Of a stretch of 64,000 nt of DNA, positions 35,267-44,033 are shown one piece after another. This stretch comes from JADFXI01 sp963784135 (GTDB taxonomy: Bacteria > Nitrospirota > Thermodesulfovibrionia > Thermodesulfovibrionales > Dissulfurispiraceae): the NCBI GenBank assembly GCA_963784135.1, contig CAWAQG010000012.1, positions 124,001 through 188,000 of the forward strand. Direction: 5' to 3'. A program made the position numbers and the translations under genes. Below the pieces are notes generated by a model that made no database searches, had not been told where the DNA came from, and saw only the letters and a list, made by a program, of their open reading frames with translations. The first letter of the stretch is position 1. The number at the start of each line of letters is the position of its first letter.

Positions 35267-36400
35267 ATGGAAACAACCCCTGAATTTATAGGCAAAAAGA
35301 CATGGAACAAGGTCCTCAATTATATTGCCCTTAGTGACGAGATGCCGCCATATTTGCTTATGGACAGAGAGGTGGTGACTGAAAAGGTATCACAAATCGG
35401 CAAGGGCATCAGGAACGCGAAGACTTTTTACGCGGTAAAGGCCAATCCTGACAGAGAAGTGCTCAAGCTTATGAGCAGCCTTGGCACAGGCTTTGAGATA
35501 GCTTCCGAAGGCGAACTTCAGATACTTGCCTCTCTGGGCGTAGGGCCTGAGAGGATAATTACCAGTAATCCCGTAAAGACCTTTAAATTCCTCGGCCAGG
35601 CCGTTGATTATGGCGTGCGTTACTTTGCTTTTGATTCTATTGTGGAGGCCGACAAGCTGGCCCGGTATGCGCCTGGCTGCAACGTCTATGTAAGACTGTC
35701 TGTTCCGAATGAGGGCAGCGAGTGGCCCTTGAGCAAGAAGTTCGGCGTCGAAATGGATGAGGCGGCTGCGCTGCTTGTCTATGCAAAAGAAAAGGGGCTT
35801 GACCCTGTAGGCATTACTTTCCATGTCGGGTCCCAGTGCAATAATGTCTACAACTGGAATACCGCAATTGACAAGGCCTGGGATTTGTGGGAAACCGCGG
35901 GGCAGAGCGGCATTAAATTAAGCTTGCTCAATATTGGCGGGGGATATCCTATCCGTTATACAAAGAGCGTGGTCGATATCGGTACCATAGAGAAAAAAGT
36001 GGACAAGGCCATTTACCAGAAATTTCCGGAAGACACTGAAATAATCATCGAACCGGGAAGGGCGGTGGTCGGTGATGCAGGGGTATTTGTATCCACCGTT
36101 ATTGGCAAGACGCGCCGGGGGAATGAGAACTGGCTCCATATTGATGTGGGAGTGTTCAATGGCCTCATGGAGAGCATAGGCGGCATTAAATATACCTATG
36201 TTGTGGGCAGCAGGAGCGACAAAAAAAAATGGACAATCGCGGGGCCCAGCTGCGACAGCTTTGATGTGATCGACCGTGATGTGGAACTGCCGGAGCCCGA
36301 GATCGGCAACCGCGTCCTGATACTCTCAAGCGGGGCTTATACCATATCCTATGCCTCCGAGTTTAACGGATTTTCTATACCAAAGACGATACTGATATAA
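35267..36400 (+). CDS. Fold-III PLP-dependent ornithine/lysine/diaminopimelate-type decarboxylase
   Basis: The enzyme has the alanine-racemase-like fold of eukaryotic-type ornithine decarboxylases. The PLP lysine is in FYAVKANPD (near residue 58), followed by FEIASEGELQ, FHVGSQCNN, the phosphate-binding NIGGGYP, the IIEPGRAVV region and the active-site CDSFDVID. With 377 residues it fits the short bacterial ODC/LDC group rather than LysA (no long DAP-specific C-terminus). The next gene is speE, so production of putrescine or cadaverine for polyamine synthesis is likely. GGAG lies 8 nt before the ATG. Confidence 0.9.
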   Translation: METTPEFIGKKTWNKVLNYIALSDEMPPYLLMDREVVTEKVSQIGKGIRNAKTFYAVKANPDREVLKLMSSLGTGFEIASEGELQILASLGVGPERIITSNPVKTFKFLGQAVDYGVRYFAFDSIVEADKLARYAPGCNVYVRLSVPNEGSEWPLSKKFGVEMDEAAALLVYAKEKGLDPVGITFHVGSQCNNVYNWNTAIDKAWDLWETAGQSGIKLSLLNIGGGYPIRYTKSVVDIGTIEKKVDKAIYQKFPEDTEIIIEPGRAVVGDAGVFVSTVIGKTRRGNENWLHIDVGVFNGLMESIGGIKYTYVVGSRSDKKKWTIAGPSCDSFDVIDRDVELPEPEIGNRVLILSSGAYTISYASEFNGFSIPKTILI

Positions 36401-36403
36401 AAG

Positions 36404-36544
36404 CCGTGAAACGTGAATCGTGAATCGTGAAAAGGAAAGGATGAAGACCAAAGAGAGAGACACAAAAAGTGCGAAAAGTAAAAGCCGTTTAATAAAGTGT
36501 TTTTCTGTTTTTGCGTTTCACGATTCACGATTCACGTTTCACGT
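36404..36544. repeat. CGTGAA heptamer inverted-array element (decarboxylase/speE)
   Basis: Left arm: CGTGAAA, CGTGAAT, CGTGAAT, CGTGAAA. Right arm: CACGATT, CACGATT, CACGTTT, CACG. The spacer (GACCAAAGAGAGAGACACAA) resembles the spacers of the copies near 57.3 and 61.2 kb. It ends 6 nt before the speE Shine-Dalgarno. Confidence 0.88.
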
Positions 36545-36564
36545 TATTTAAGGAGGACAGCCTT

Positions 36565-37401
36565 ATGATTAAATTTTTCGAGAAGGACCCATATGCTCCA
36601 ATACAGTATGTATACGGCGTAGAGAAAGTATTGCACAAGAGCAAGAGCGACTTTCAGGAAATAATGGTCTTTGAAAACCCCCATTTTGGGAAGGTCCTTG
36701 TCCTGGACGGTGTCGTACAGATAACCGAAAGGGACGAGTTCTTCTACCATGAGATGCTGGTGCATGTAGTCATGCATGCGCATCCCAATCCGAGGAATAT
36801 TATTGTCATCGGCGGTGGAGACGGGGGAACGGTAAGGGAGGTGCTGAAGCACGACTCGGTAGAAAAGGTTTATTTTATTGAGATTGATGAAGAAGTGATC
36901 AATGTCTCCAGGAAATTTTTCCCTTCCGTAGCATGCGGTGTTGATGACCGCAGGGTTGAGATAAAATGCATGGATGGAGCGGAATTTGTCAAGGGCAGGG
37001 ATTCCGATATCGATGTGGTTATTGTTGATTCCACGGACATCATCGGGTTTGCAAAAAGTTTATTTACTGTTGAGTTCTTCAAGTCTGTCAAGGATTGTCT
37101 CACTGATGAGGGTATGTTCGTGACCCTTTCAGAATCGCTCCATTTCCACAAGGACATTGTCATAGAGGTCCAGGAGGCCATGAGGCTTATCTTTCCCACT
37201 GTTGACCTCTACACTGCCGCGCTCGCAACGTATGCCGGCAACTGGTGGACGTTTTCCGCTGCATCAAAGAGCCACGACCTGAGGAGTATCCGAAGACCTT
37301 ATGCTATAGACACTAAATATTACAGTGATGAAATACACCAACAGGCGTTTATGCCGCCCAAAATGTATGAGAAACTGATGCAGCGAAAGCTACAGTGGTA
37401 A
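36565..37401 (+). CDS. speE: Spermidine synthase (polyamine aminopropyltransferase)
   Basis: SpeE transfers aminopropyl from decarboxylated SAM to putrescine or another diamine. The start at 36,565 follows AAGGAGG; the frame is open upstream only through the repeat. Motifs are VLVLDGVVQITERDEFFYHE, the co-substrate-binding VIGGGDGGTVREVLKH, FIEIDEEVI and the active-site IVDSTD. The usual Pro after DSTD is replaced by Ile (DSTDIIG), a mild departure. YTAALATYAGNWWTF is the C-terminal family segment. It works with the decarboxylase encoded just upstream. Confidence 0.94.
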   Translation: MIKFFEKDPYAPIQYVYGVEKVLHKSKSDFQEIMVFENPHFGKVLVLDGVVQITERDEFFYHEMLVHVVMHAHPNPRNIIVIGGGDGGTVREVLKHDSVEKVYFIEIDEEVINVSRKFFPSVACGVDDRRVEIKCMDGAEFVKGRDSDIDVVIVDSTDIIGFAKSLFTVEFFKSVKDCLTDEGMFVTLSESLHFHKDIVIEVQEAMRLIFPTVDLYTAALATYAGNWWTFSAASKSHDLRSIRRPYAIDTKYYSDEIHQQAFMPPKMYEKLMQRKLQW

Positions 37402-37407
37402 AGGAAA

Positions 37408-37503
37408 ACGTGAACCGTGAATCGTGAGTCGGAAAAACAGAAATGCAATTTTTTAAAAGTCTTTTACTTTACGTCTCACGGTTCACGATTCACGGTTCAC
37501 GGC
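37408..37503. repeat. CGTGAA heptamer inverted-array element (speE/hrcA)
   Basis: Left arm: CGTGAAC, CGTGAAT, CGTGAGT. Right arm: CACGGTT, CACGATT, CACGGTT, CACGG. It ends 4 nt before the -35 box of the hrcA promoter, so it separates the speE and heat-shock units. Confidence 0.85.
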
Positions 37504-37506
37504 TGC

Positions 37507-37535
37507 TTGACAGGTGCGATTACTAACTGTTAAAT
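37507..37535 (+). promoter_or_regulatory. Sigma-70-type promoter of the hrcA operon
   Basis: TTGACA (37,507-37,512) and TTAAAT (37,530-37,535) are separated by 17 nt. The CIRCE operator starts 3 nt downstream of the -10 box, an arrangement expected for HrcA repression. Confidence 0.75.
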
Positions 37536-37537
37536 TA

Positions 37538-37564
37538 TTAGCACTCAAGGAGTGAGAGTGCTAA
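37538..37564 (+). promoter_or_regulatory. CIRCE operator (HrcA-binding site)
   Basis: A perfect TTAGCACTC-N9-GAGTGCTAA inverted repeat, identical to the consensus. HrcA encoded just downstream should bind it and repress the hrcA-grpE-dnaK-dnaJ operon until heat shock. No second CIRCE is seen before dnaK. Confidence 0.97.
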
Positions 37565-37588
37565 CGCGAGTGAGAGGTGCATGTCAGG

Positions 37589-38638
37589 ATGATATTTGAT
37601 ATGCTTGATAAAAGAAGCAGGCAGGTCCTTCACGCGGTGGTCCAGAGTTATATAAATAAGCCGGAGCCGGTAGGGTCCCGTTTTGTCACAAAGAAATACG
37701 CCCTTGGATGCTCGCCTGCAACGATAAGGAACATCATGGCTGATCTTGAAGAATTCGGGTTTCTGAGCCAGCCTCATACCTCTGCCGGCAGGGTGCCGAC
37801 GGACAAAGGATACCGGTTTTTTGTGGACTCCCTCCCGCCGGCGGAAGTGTCCGGGAGCCAGAATGAGATATCAAAGGAGTTTTCACGTCAGTTTACAAGG
37901 AAGCTGGAGGCGATAAAAGACGATGTATCGGTAATGTTTTCAGAGGTGACCTCCACGCTTTCAACGCTCTCAAATTATGTGAGCATTGCGCTTCCTCCAA
38001 AGCCGGAGAATACCACTTTTAACAGAATAGAATTAATCAAATACAAAAAGAATATCATCGTTGCCATACTTCTGACGGATGAGGGTGTTTTCAGGAACAG
38101 GATGCTGACCGTGCCGGAAGGTATTACCCAGGAAGATCTGAACAGGATAGCGGATTATATAAATGGGGAATACGCCGGATGCAGTCTTGATGAAATAAAG
38201 AGAACGCTCGTAAAACGCATGAAATTAGAAAAAGTCATGTGGGACAGGCTGGTTTCCAAAGCTATTGAAATTTGTGAGCAGGCACTGCACTTTGCGGAGG
38301 ATGATGTCTTTGTTGCAGGCTTATACGATGTGATGGAACTCCCGGACTTTTCCGACATAGCGCATATTAAAGAACTGTCGAGGGCCATCAAGGACAAGCA
38401 TATGATGCTGAAGCTGCTGGAGGAATTTTCCGATAGCGAAGGTGTCAAAGTGGTCATCGGGGACGAAAATCCGATTGAGGACCTCAAAGGGTTGAGTGTG
38501 GTCACAACGACATACAAAGAAGGAGACAGGCCGATTGGTGTTATAGCGCTGATAGGTCCGAGAAGGATGAATTACGCTAAAGCTATTTCTATGGTCGATA
38601 TGGTTGCCAATTGTGTAACCAAAACATTCGGGAGTTAG
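37589..38638 (+). CDS. hrcA: Heat-inducible transcription repressor HrcA
   Basis: HrcA binds CIRCE and is kept active by GroEL in other bacteria. The winged-helix N-terminus includes MLDKRSRQVLHAVVQSYI and SPATIRNIMADLEEFGFLSQ, then the family hallmark PHTSAGRVPTDKGYRFFVD. The C-terminal GAF-like domain contains VVIGDENPIEDLKGLSVVTT and the GVIALIGPRRMNYAKAISMV ending. Length, about 350 residues, is normal. ATG at 37,589 or an in-frame GTG at 37,577 could be the start. grpE follows within 20 nt. Confidence 0.96.
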   Translation: MIFDMLDKRSRQVLHAVVQSYINKPEPVGSRFVTKKYALGCSPATIRNIMADLEEFGFLSQPHTSAGRVPTDKGYRFFVDSLPPAEVSGSQNEISKEFSRQFTRKLEAIKDDVSVMFSEVTSTLSTLSNYVSIALPPKPENTTFNRIELIKYKKNIIVAILLTDEGVFRNRMLTVPEGITQEDLNRIADYINGEYAGCSLDEIKRTLVKRMKLEKVMWDRLVSKAIEICEQALHFAEDDVFVAGLYDVMELPDFSDIAHIKELSRAIKDKHMMLKLLEEFSDSEGVKVVIGDENPIEDLKGLSVVTTTYKEGDRPIGVIALIGPRRMNYAKAISMVDMVANCVTKTFGS

Positions 38639-38653
38639 GGAATCTGCATTGAG

Positions 38654-39217
38654 GTGGCTGAGATGATCGAAGACAGGGAAGCGGCGGCTCCGGCAGGCGG
38701 ACAGGCTGAAAAGCCCTGCGAGCCGGGAGTTTCTACCGAACTTGAGGACAAATCAATCAAAGAGCTTGAATCAATACAAGCTGCACTTGAAGATATGAAA
38801 GACAAATACTTGAGGCTCTACGCTGAGTTCGAGAATTATCGGAAAAAAGTCCAGAAGGACAAAGAAGAGTCCTCAAAGTATTGCAACGAAAGCCTTGCTT
38901 ACGAACTCTTGCCTGTCATAGACCACCTTGAAATGGCGTTAAAGCATGCCGGCGAAGGGGGGGCTGAAACAGCAGGCCCGCTCGCTCAGGGGGTAGAGAA
39001 TACTCTGAGGGAGTTGAACAGGACGCTTGAGAAGTTCGGCATTGCGGCGATTGAGGCGCTTAACAAGCAGTTTGATCCCGCATACCACCATGCAATGTCG
39101 CAGGTAGAACGGTCTGATATGGAAAATAATATGGTTGCCGATGAGTTCAGGAAAGGGTATCTTTACAAAGACAAAGTATTACGTCCCTCACTCGTCGCGG
39201 TGTCGAAGAAAGCGTAA
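38654..39217 (+). CDS. grpE: Nucleotide exchange factor GrpE
   Basis: GrpE releases ADP from DnaK. The N-terminal 45 residues are disordered and acidic, followed by a long coiled coil (ELESIQAALEDMKDKYLRLY, AEFENYRKKVQKDKEES) and the beta-domain with FGIAAIEALNKQFDPAYHHA. GYLYKDKVLRPSLVAVSKK is the conserved end. The start is GTG at 38,654 or ATG at 38,663 (MIEDRE); GAGGTGG would serve the latter. It is 187 residues, normal for the family. Confidence 0.95.
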   Translation: MAEMIEDREAAAPAGGQAEKPCEPGVSTELEDKSIKELESIQAALEDMKDKYLRLYAEFENYRKKVQKDKEESSKYCNESLAYELLPVIDHLEMALKHAGEGGAETAGPLAQGVENTLRELNRTLEKFGIAAIEALNKQFDPAYHHAMSQVERSDMENNMVADEFRKGYLYKDKVLRPSLVAVSKKA

Positions 39218-39299
39218 CTGCCGGATATTGAATTAATGATAAAATCCCAAAATTTAACATTGAATATTTTACATTTAAAATTATTATGAGGAGGACACG

Positions 39300-41222
39300 A
39301 TGGGAAAGGCTATAGGTATAGATCTTGGTACAACAAATTCGGTGGTGTCGGTAGTGATGGGCGGGGAGCCGGTAGTGGTCCCTAACCAGGAGGGCACGAG
39401 GACAACCCCATCGGTAGTGGCGTTTTCCGAAAAAGGGGAACGGCTTGTGGGCCAGATAGCAAAACGTCAGTCCATTACCAATCCGGAAAACACTATTTTT
39501 TCGATAAAGAGACTGATGGGTAGAAAGTACAATTCCCCGGAGGTCGAACATGCAAGGAAGAGACTTCCCTATAAAATAGTTGAAGCTGCAAACGGGGACG
39601 CACATGTTGATATAAGGGGCAAGCACTATTCTCCGCCGGAGATTTCAGCCATGATCCTTCAGAAGCTTAAACAGGCTGCTGAGGATTATCTCGGCGAGAC
39701 TGTTACCGAAGCGGTCATTACCGTGCCCGCATATTTTGACGACAGCCAGCGCCAGGCGACAAAAGATGCCGGACAGATTGCCGGACTCAATGTCCTGAGG
39801 ATCATCAACGAGCCGACAGCCGCAGCTCTTGCCTACGGTCTCGAAAAGAAGAAAGAGGAAGAGGTGGCGGTCTATGACCTGGGCGGAGGAACATTCGATA
39901 TATCGATTCTCGGAATAGGAGAAGGCGTTATCGAGGTAAAGGCGACCAACGGCGATACGTACCTCGGCGGCGATGATTTTGACCTGAGGATCATGGACTG
40001 GCTGGTTGATGAGTTTAAGAAAGAGCAGGGCATTGATCTAAGGAATGACAAAATGGCGCTCCAGAGACTAAAAGAAGGGGCCGAGAGGGCCAAGATCGAG
40101 CTTTCAACCGCATCTGAGACAGAGATAAATCTTCCGTTTATCACTGCCGATGCCACAGGGCCCAAGCACCTGCTGATGAAACTCTCCAGGGCCAAGTTCG
40201 AGCAGCTTACCGGCGACCTGGTTGAGAAAACGATCGAGCCCTTAAAAAAGGCGCTTTCAGATTCAAAGTTTTCACAAAGCGACATAGACGAAGTGATCCT
40301 TGTCGGCGGACAGACAAGGACCCCAAAAGTGCAGCAGATAGTGCAGAATTATTTCGGCAAGGAGCCGAACAGGTCTGTGAACCCTGATGAGGTCGTGGCT
40401 GTGGGCGCCGCTATCCAGGGCGCTGTTCTGAAAGGAGAGGTCAAGGATGTATTGCTCCTCGACGTGACGCCCCTTTCGCTCGGGATAGAGACCCTCGGAG
40501 GTATTTTTACCAAGATTACGGATAGGAATACGACCATACCTACCAAGAAATCGCAAATTTTCTCCACTGCTTCAGACAGCCAGCCGGCAGTGACGATAAA
40601 AATACATCAGGGAGAGCGTGAAATGGCTGCCGACAACAAACTCCTCGGAGTTTTCGAACTCGTCGGAATTCCGCCTGCGCCGCGGGGCGTGCCGCAGATA
40701 GAGGTCACATTCGATATTGACGCCAACGGTATTTTGCACGTGTCTGCCAAGGACCTCGGCACCGGCAAGGAGCAGTCCATACGGATTACAGCGTCCAGCG
40801 GCCTCTCGAAAGATGAAGTGCAGAAGATGATGCGCGATGCAGAATCGCATGCAGATGAGGACAAAAAGAAGAAGGAACTTGTCGAGGTAAAGAACCAGGC
40901 TGACACACTCGTCTATTCTGTCGAGAAATCTCTCAAGGAATACGGGGACAAGGTCACCGAGTCTGAAAAGAAGGACATCGAGGCTGCACTGGAGAAATGC
41001 AGGCGGGCAAAGGATGCCGGCACGAACGTTTCCGACATGCGTGCTGCAGTTGATGAACTGACAAAGGCGTCCCACAAGATTGCCGAGCATATATACAAGT
41101 CTGCCCAGGGACAGCCGGGCGGCGGTCCCGAGTCGGATGGCGGAGGAACAAAGGCAAAATCTCCCGAGGAAGAGGTCGTCGAAGCAGAATTCGAGGACAT
41201 GGACAAGAATAAAAACAAATGA
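39300..41222 (+). CDS. dnaK: Chaperone DnaK (Hsp70)
   Basis: The 640-residue Hsp70 has the ATPase phosphate loops GIDLGTTNSVVSVV and VYDLGGGTFDISIL, the GERLVGQIAKRQ region and VILVGGQTRTPKVQ. The substrate-binding domain begins at the linker DVLLLDVTPLSLGIETLGG. The C-terminal tail ends in the EEVVEAEFEDMDK acidic motif bound by co-chaperones. AGGAGG precedes the ATG by 8 nt. The dnaJ ATG overlaps the dnaK stop. Control is by the CIRCE upstream of hrcA. Confidence 0.98.
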   Translation: MGKAIGIDLGTTNSVVSVVMGGEPVVVPNQEGTRTTPSVVAFSEKGERLVGQIAKRQSITNPENTIFSIKRLMGRKYNSPEVEHARKRLPYKIVEAANGDAHVDIRGKHYSPPEISAMILQKLKQAAEDYLGETVTEAVITVPAYFDDSQRQATKDAGQIAGLNVLRIINEPTAAALAYGLEKKKEEEVAVYDLGGGTFDISILGIGEGVIEVKATNGDTYLGGDDFDLRIMDWLVDEFKKEQGIDLRNDKMALQRLKEGAERAKIELSTASETEINLPFITADATGPKHLLMKLSRAKFEQLTGDLVEKTIEPLKKALSDSKFSQSDIDEVILVGGQTRTPKVQQIVQNYFGKEPNRSVNPDEVVAVGAAIQGAVLKGEVKDVLLLDVTPLSLGIETLGGIFTKITDRNTTIPTKKSQIFSTASDSQPAVTIKIHQGEREMAADNKLLGVFELVGIPPAPRGVPQIEVTFDIDANGILHVSAKDLGTGKEQSIRITASSGLSKDEVQKMMRDAESHADEDKKKKELVEVKNQADTLVYSVEKSLKEYGDKVTESEKKDIEAALEKCRRAKDAGTNVSDMRAAVDELTKASHKIAEHIYKSAQGQPGGGPESDGGGTKAKSPEEEVVEAEFEDMDKNKNK

Positions 41223-42331
41223 AGGATTATTATAAAGTCCTGGGTGTCAGCCGCGATGTCTCCCAGGAAGAGTTGAAGAAGGCGTTCAGACAGCTTGCAT
41301 TGAAGCATCACCCTGATAGAAACCAGGGAGAGAAGGCTTCTGAAGAAAAATTTAAAGAGATCAACGAAGCGTATACCTGCCTCAGTGACCCTGAGAAACG
41401 CGCCCATTACGACCGGTACGGCACCGCGGAAGGGCTTGGCGCGGGTGCAGGCCCCGGTTTCGGTGGTTTTGGCGCAGGAGCGCCCTTCGGAGATATTTTT
41501 GAGGATATCTTTGATGACTTTTTCGGCACCTTTGGCGGATTTAAAAGGGCGAAGCCGACAAAAGGTTCCGACCTTCGCTACAATATGACCTTAAGCCTTG
41601 AAGAATCCGCCTTCGGCATTGAAAAAACCATAAAGATTCCGCGATGGCAGTCTTGCGACGTATGCGGCGGGAGCGGAGCAGAGCCGGGCAAGCCGCCTGT
41701 CACATGTTCCCAGTGCCAGGGTGCAGGTCAGATACGCTTTCAGCAGGGATTTTTCAGTGTTTCCAAGACCTGCGGCAAGTGCAACGGGACCGGCAGGCTT
41801 ATCACAAATCCTTGCAAAAATTGCACCGGGAACGGGAAGATCAGGGTGCAGAAAGAGCTTTCAGTAAAAATCCCGGCTGGTGTTGATAACGGTTCGCGCC
41901 TGAAATTGAGCGGTGAAGGAGACTTCGGCAGCTTTGGCGGGCCTCCCGGCGATCTTTATGTGGTCATCATAGCAGAGGAACATCCATTTTTCAAGCGTGA
42001 AGACATTAACGTTTACTGCCAGGTCCCGCTTTCCTTCCCCAAAGCGGTTTTTGGCGGGGAAATAGAAGTTCCCACCCTAAACGGCACTGCCAAACTCAAG
42101 GTGCCTTCCGGAACGCAGTCAGGCAAGAGCTTTCATCTCAAGGGTAAAGGCATACCGAGGCTTGGAAGCCACCAGAGGGGAGACCAGATCATCAGCGTTT
42201 ACGTTGATGTCCCGAAAAAACTTACCCCCCGCCAGAAAGAGCTGCTTGAGGAGTTTGCGAGTCTGAGCGAAGAAACGCAGGAAGATGCAAAAGGGTTCAA
42301 AAGCAAGTTGAAAGACTTGTTTTCGGTGTAG
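41219..42331 (+). CDS. dnaJ: Chaperone DnaJ (Hsp40, type I)
   Basis: The J domain (residues 1-70) has the HPD tripeptide in LKHHPDRNQG. A Gly/Phe-rich linker (GAGAGPGFGGFGAG) follows. The zinc-finger region, about residues 143-207, has four CxxCxG(x)G repeats: CDVCGGSG, CSQCQGAG, CGKCNGTG, CKNCTGNG. Two beta-sandwich substrate domains follow. ATGA overlap with dnaK shows coupled translation. All functional residues are present. Confidence 0.97.
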   Translation: MKDYYKVLGVSRDVSQEELKKAFRQLALKHHPDRNQGEKASEEKFKEINEAYTCLSDPEKRAHYDRYGTAEGLGAGAGPGFGGFGAGAPFGDIFEDIFDDFFGTFGGFKRAKPTKGSDLRYNMTLSLEESAFGIEKTIKIPRWQSCDVCGGSGAEPGKPPVTCSQCQGAGQIRFQQGFFSVSKTCGKCNGTGRLITNPCKNCTGNGKIRVQKELSVKIPAGVDNGSRLKLSGEGDFGSFGGPPGDLYVVIIAEEHPFFKREDINVYCQVPLSFPKAVFGGEIEVPTLNGTAKLKVPSGTQSGKSFHLKGKGIPRLGSHQRGDQIISVYVDVPKKLTPRQKELLEEFASLSEETQEDAKGFKSKLKDLFSV

Positions 42332-42340
42332 GCCCGATAC

Positions 42341-43210
42341 ATGACCTTATTAAAGATTATTGTTCTCGCTTTAGTCCAGGGCGCTGCTGAACTTTTGCCT
42401 GTATCGAGTTCCGCTCATGTTATCGTAGCGGAGAAATTGATGGGGCTCGACCCAACGAGTCCTGATATGACGCTTCTCCTCGTTATGCTTCATACCGGCA
42501 CCATGTTTGCTGTAATCCTTTATTTCTGGAATGCCTGGAAAAAAAGTTTTTTTAGTTCAGGAAAAGTTTTCCGGGATTCACTAAAGCTTGTTGCAGCGGC
42601 CACATTACTTACGGCCATTGTAGGTTTATTGCTGAAATACTTGATCGAGGCATTCATATTAAGAGATGTTCCACATGCGGAGATTGAACTTCTTTTCGGC
42701 AACCTGGTCCTGATATCCGCGTCGCTTGCGGCAGCCGGCGTATTAATTATTTTCGCAGGATGGAAAAGCCGCCGTCTGCCCCGTGAGAATTCTGTTTTGG
42801 GCTTAAAGGAAACTTGCTGGATCGGAGCGGTGCAGGGTATCTGTCTGCCTTTTCGCGGATTTTCGCGTTCGGGAGCCACCATATCCACCGGACTTCTTTT
42901 GGGTACCGCTAAAATAAGAGCAGAGGAATTCAGTTTCGCGCTGGCCGTTGTTCTTACGCCGCCCGTGATTGTCCGGGAAGTTTTGAGATTACTGAAGGCA
43001 AACCATGCATTTTCACTCAATGTGACAAGCATGGTAGGGCTTTTTTATCCCAGCCTGCTCGGCATGGCACTAAGCTTTGTTTCCGGCATGTTGGCCCTTC
43101 GCTGGCTTTCAAGCTGGCTTGAGCGCGGTCGCTGGCATCTGTTCGGAATATATTGTTTATGTGCTTCGGTCATTGTTTTTCTGCTCCATAACGCCTCAGT
43201 AATTCCCTGA
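42341..43210 (+). CDS. uppP: Undecaprenyl-diphosphatase (BacA/UppP)
   Basis: This integral membrane enzyme recycles undecaprenyl diphosphate to the monophosphate carrier needed for peptidoglycan and surface glycans. The first catalytic motif is ALVQGAAELLPVSSSAHVIV, with Ala instead of the usual Gly before His and AE-LLP in place of TEFLP, but Glu and Ser residues are kept. The second motif is GFSRSGATISTGLLLG with the catalytic Arg. Seven to eight helices are seen in 289 residues. It starts 9 nt after dnaJ and may be read with the heat-shock operon. Confidence 0.9.
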   Translation: MTLLKIIVLALVQGAAELLPVSSSAHVIVAEKLMGLDPTSPDMTLLLVMLHTGTMFAVILYFWNAWKKSFFSSGKVFRDSLKLVAAATLLTAIVGLLLKYLIEAFILRDVPHAEIELLFGNLVLISASLAAAGVLIIFAGWKSRRLPRENSVLGLKETCWIGAVQGICLPFRGFSRSGATISTGLLLGTAKIRAEEFSFALAVVLTPPVIVREVLRLLKANHAFSLNVTSMVGLFYPSLLGMALSFVSGMLALRWLSSWLERGRWHLFGIYCLCASVIVFLLHNASVIP

Positions 43211-43219
43211 AGCGGCGAT

Positions 43220-43957
43220 ATGACAATATTTATTCCCCCTGAAATAATAGCGAAGAGGCAGCACGTTAAAGTGCCTCTCGAAAAATCCCGCTACCTTTTA
43301 TCGGTCCTCAGGTGCAGGAAAGGCGATGCCGTTACGGTTATCGACGGCAAGGGGAGAGCATATACCGCACAGATTGTCTCGATCGTCAGGAAGGATGTTT
43401 TTATCGATATAACAGGAGAACTCCCGTTGAATGCAGAACTGCCGGTACAGCTCACCCTTTGCCAGGGCCTCCTGAAAGGTGAAAAAATGGACCTCGTAAT
43501 TCAGAAGGCAACAGAACTTGGGGTTGCCGAAATAGTGCCGCTTGTTACAGAGCGCAGTATTGTCAAAGAAACGAGAAGGCTGAAGAGGTGGCAAATAATT
43601 GCTGAAGAGGCTGCCGAGCAATGTGGAAGAGCCGTTGTGCCGTTAGTCCGTGACCCGGAAAAATTGAACGACATATTGGCTGGGGAAAAAGTGAACGGCC
43701 TGCTTTTCTGGGAAGGGGGAGGAAGGGCGCTTTCAGAGGCGATGGGAGTTGTCGACAGCGGGCGGACTGTCTATATCTTTATCGGCCCTGAAGGCGGATT
43801 CACCGCAGATGAGGTCTGTAAGGCCGAAGGACAGGGCATTGTAAGGACAACACTCGGGAAACGCATTCTCCGCGCAGAAACCGCGGCAATTGCCGCAACG
43901 GCGCTGGTCCAGTTTCTTATTGAAGACCCTAAAAAAACCGTGAGTCGTGAGCCGTGA
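43220..43957 (+). CDS. rsmE: 16S rRNA m3U1498 methyltransferase RsmE
   Basis: RsmE is a SPOUT-family enzyme. The N-terminal PUA-like domain has KSRYLLSVLRCRKGDAVTVI; the SPOUT domain shows KMDLVIQKATELGVAEIVPL, the TERSIV segment, EEAAEQCGRA and the SAM-binding knot IFIGPEGGFTADEV and TLGKRILRAETAAIAATALV. The last residues (KKTVSREP) and the stop codon come from a CGTGAA repeat arm, so the original stop has been replaced. The gene begins 9 nt after uppP. Confidence 0.95.
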   Translation: MTIFIPPEIIAKRQHVKVPLEKSRYLLSVLRCRKGDAVTVIDGKGRAYTAQIVSIVRKDVFIDITGELPLNAELPVQLTLCQGLLKGEKMDLVIQKATELGVAEIVPLVTERSIVKETRRLKRWQIIAEEAAEQCGRAVVPLVRDPEKLNDILAGEKVNGLLFWEGGGRALSEAMGVVDSGRTVYIFIGPEGGFTADEVCKAEGQGIVRTTLGKRILRAETAAIAATALVQFLIEDPKKTVSREP

Positions 43958-44031
43958 ATCGTGAATCGTGAACCGAAAAGCCTTTTAAAATCTGTTTTTT
44001 CGTTTCACGTCTCACGACTCACGCTTCACGG
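43938..44031. repeat. CGTGAA heptamer inverted-array element (rsmE/MCP)
   Basis: Left arm: CGTGAGT, CGTGAGC, CGTGAAT, CGTGAAT, CGTGAAC. Right arm: CACGTCT, CACGACT, CACGCTT, CACGG. It lies between convergent genes; the left arm supplies the rsmE stop and the element ends 3 nt from the MCP stop. Confidence 0.85.
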
Positions 44032-44033
44032 TT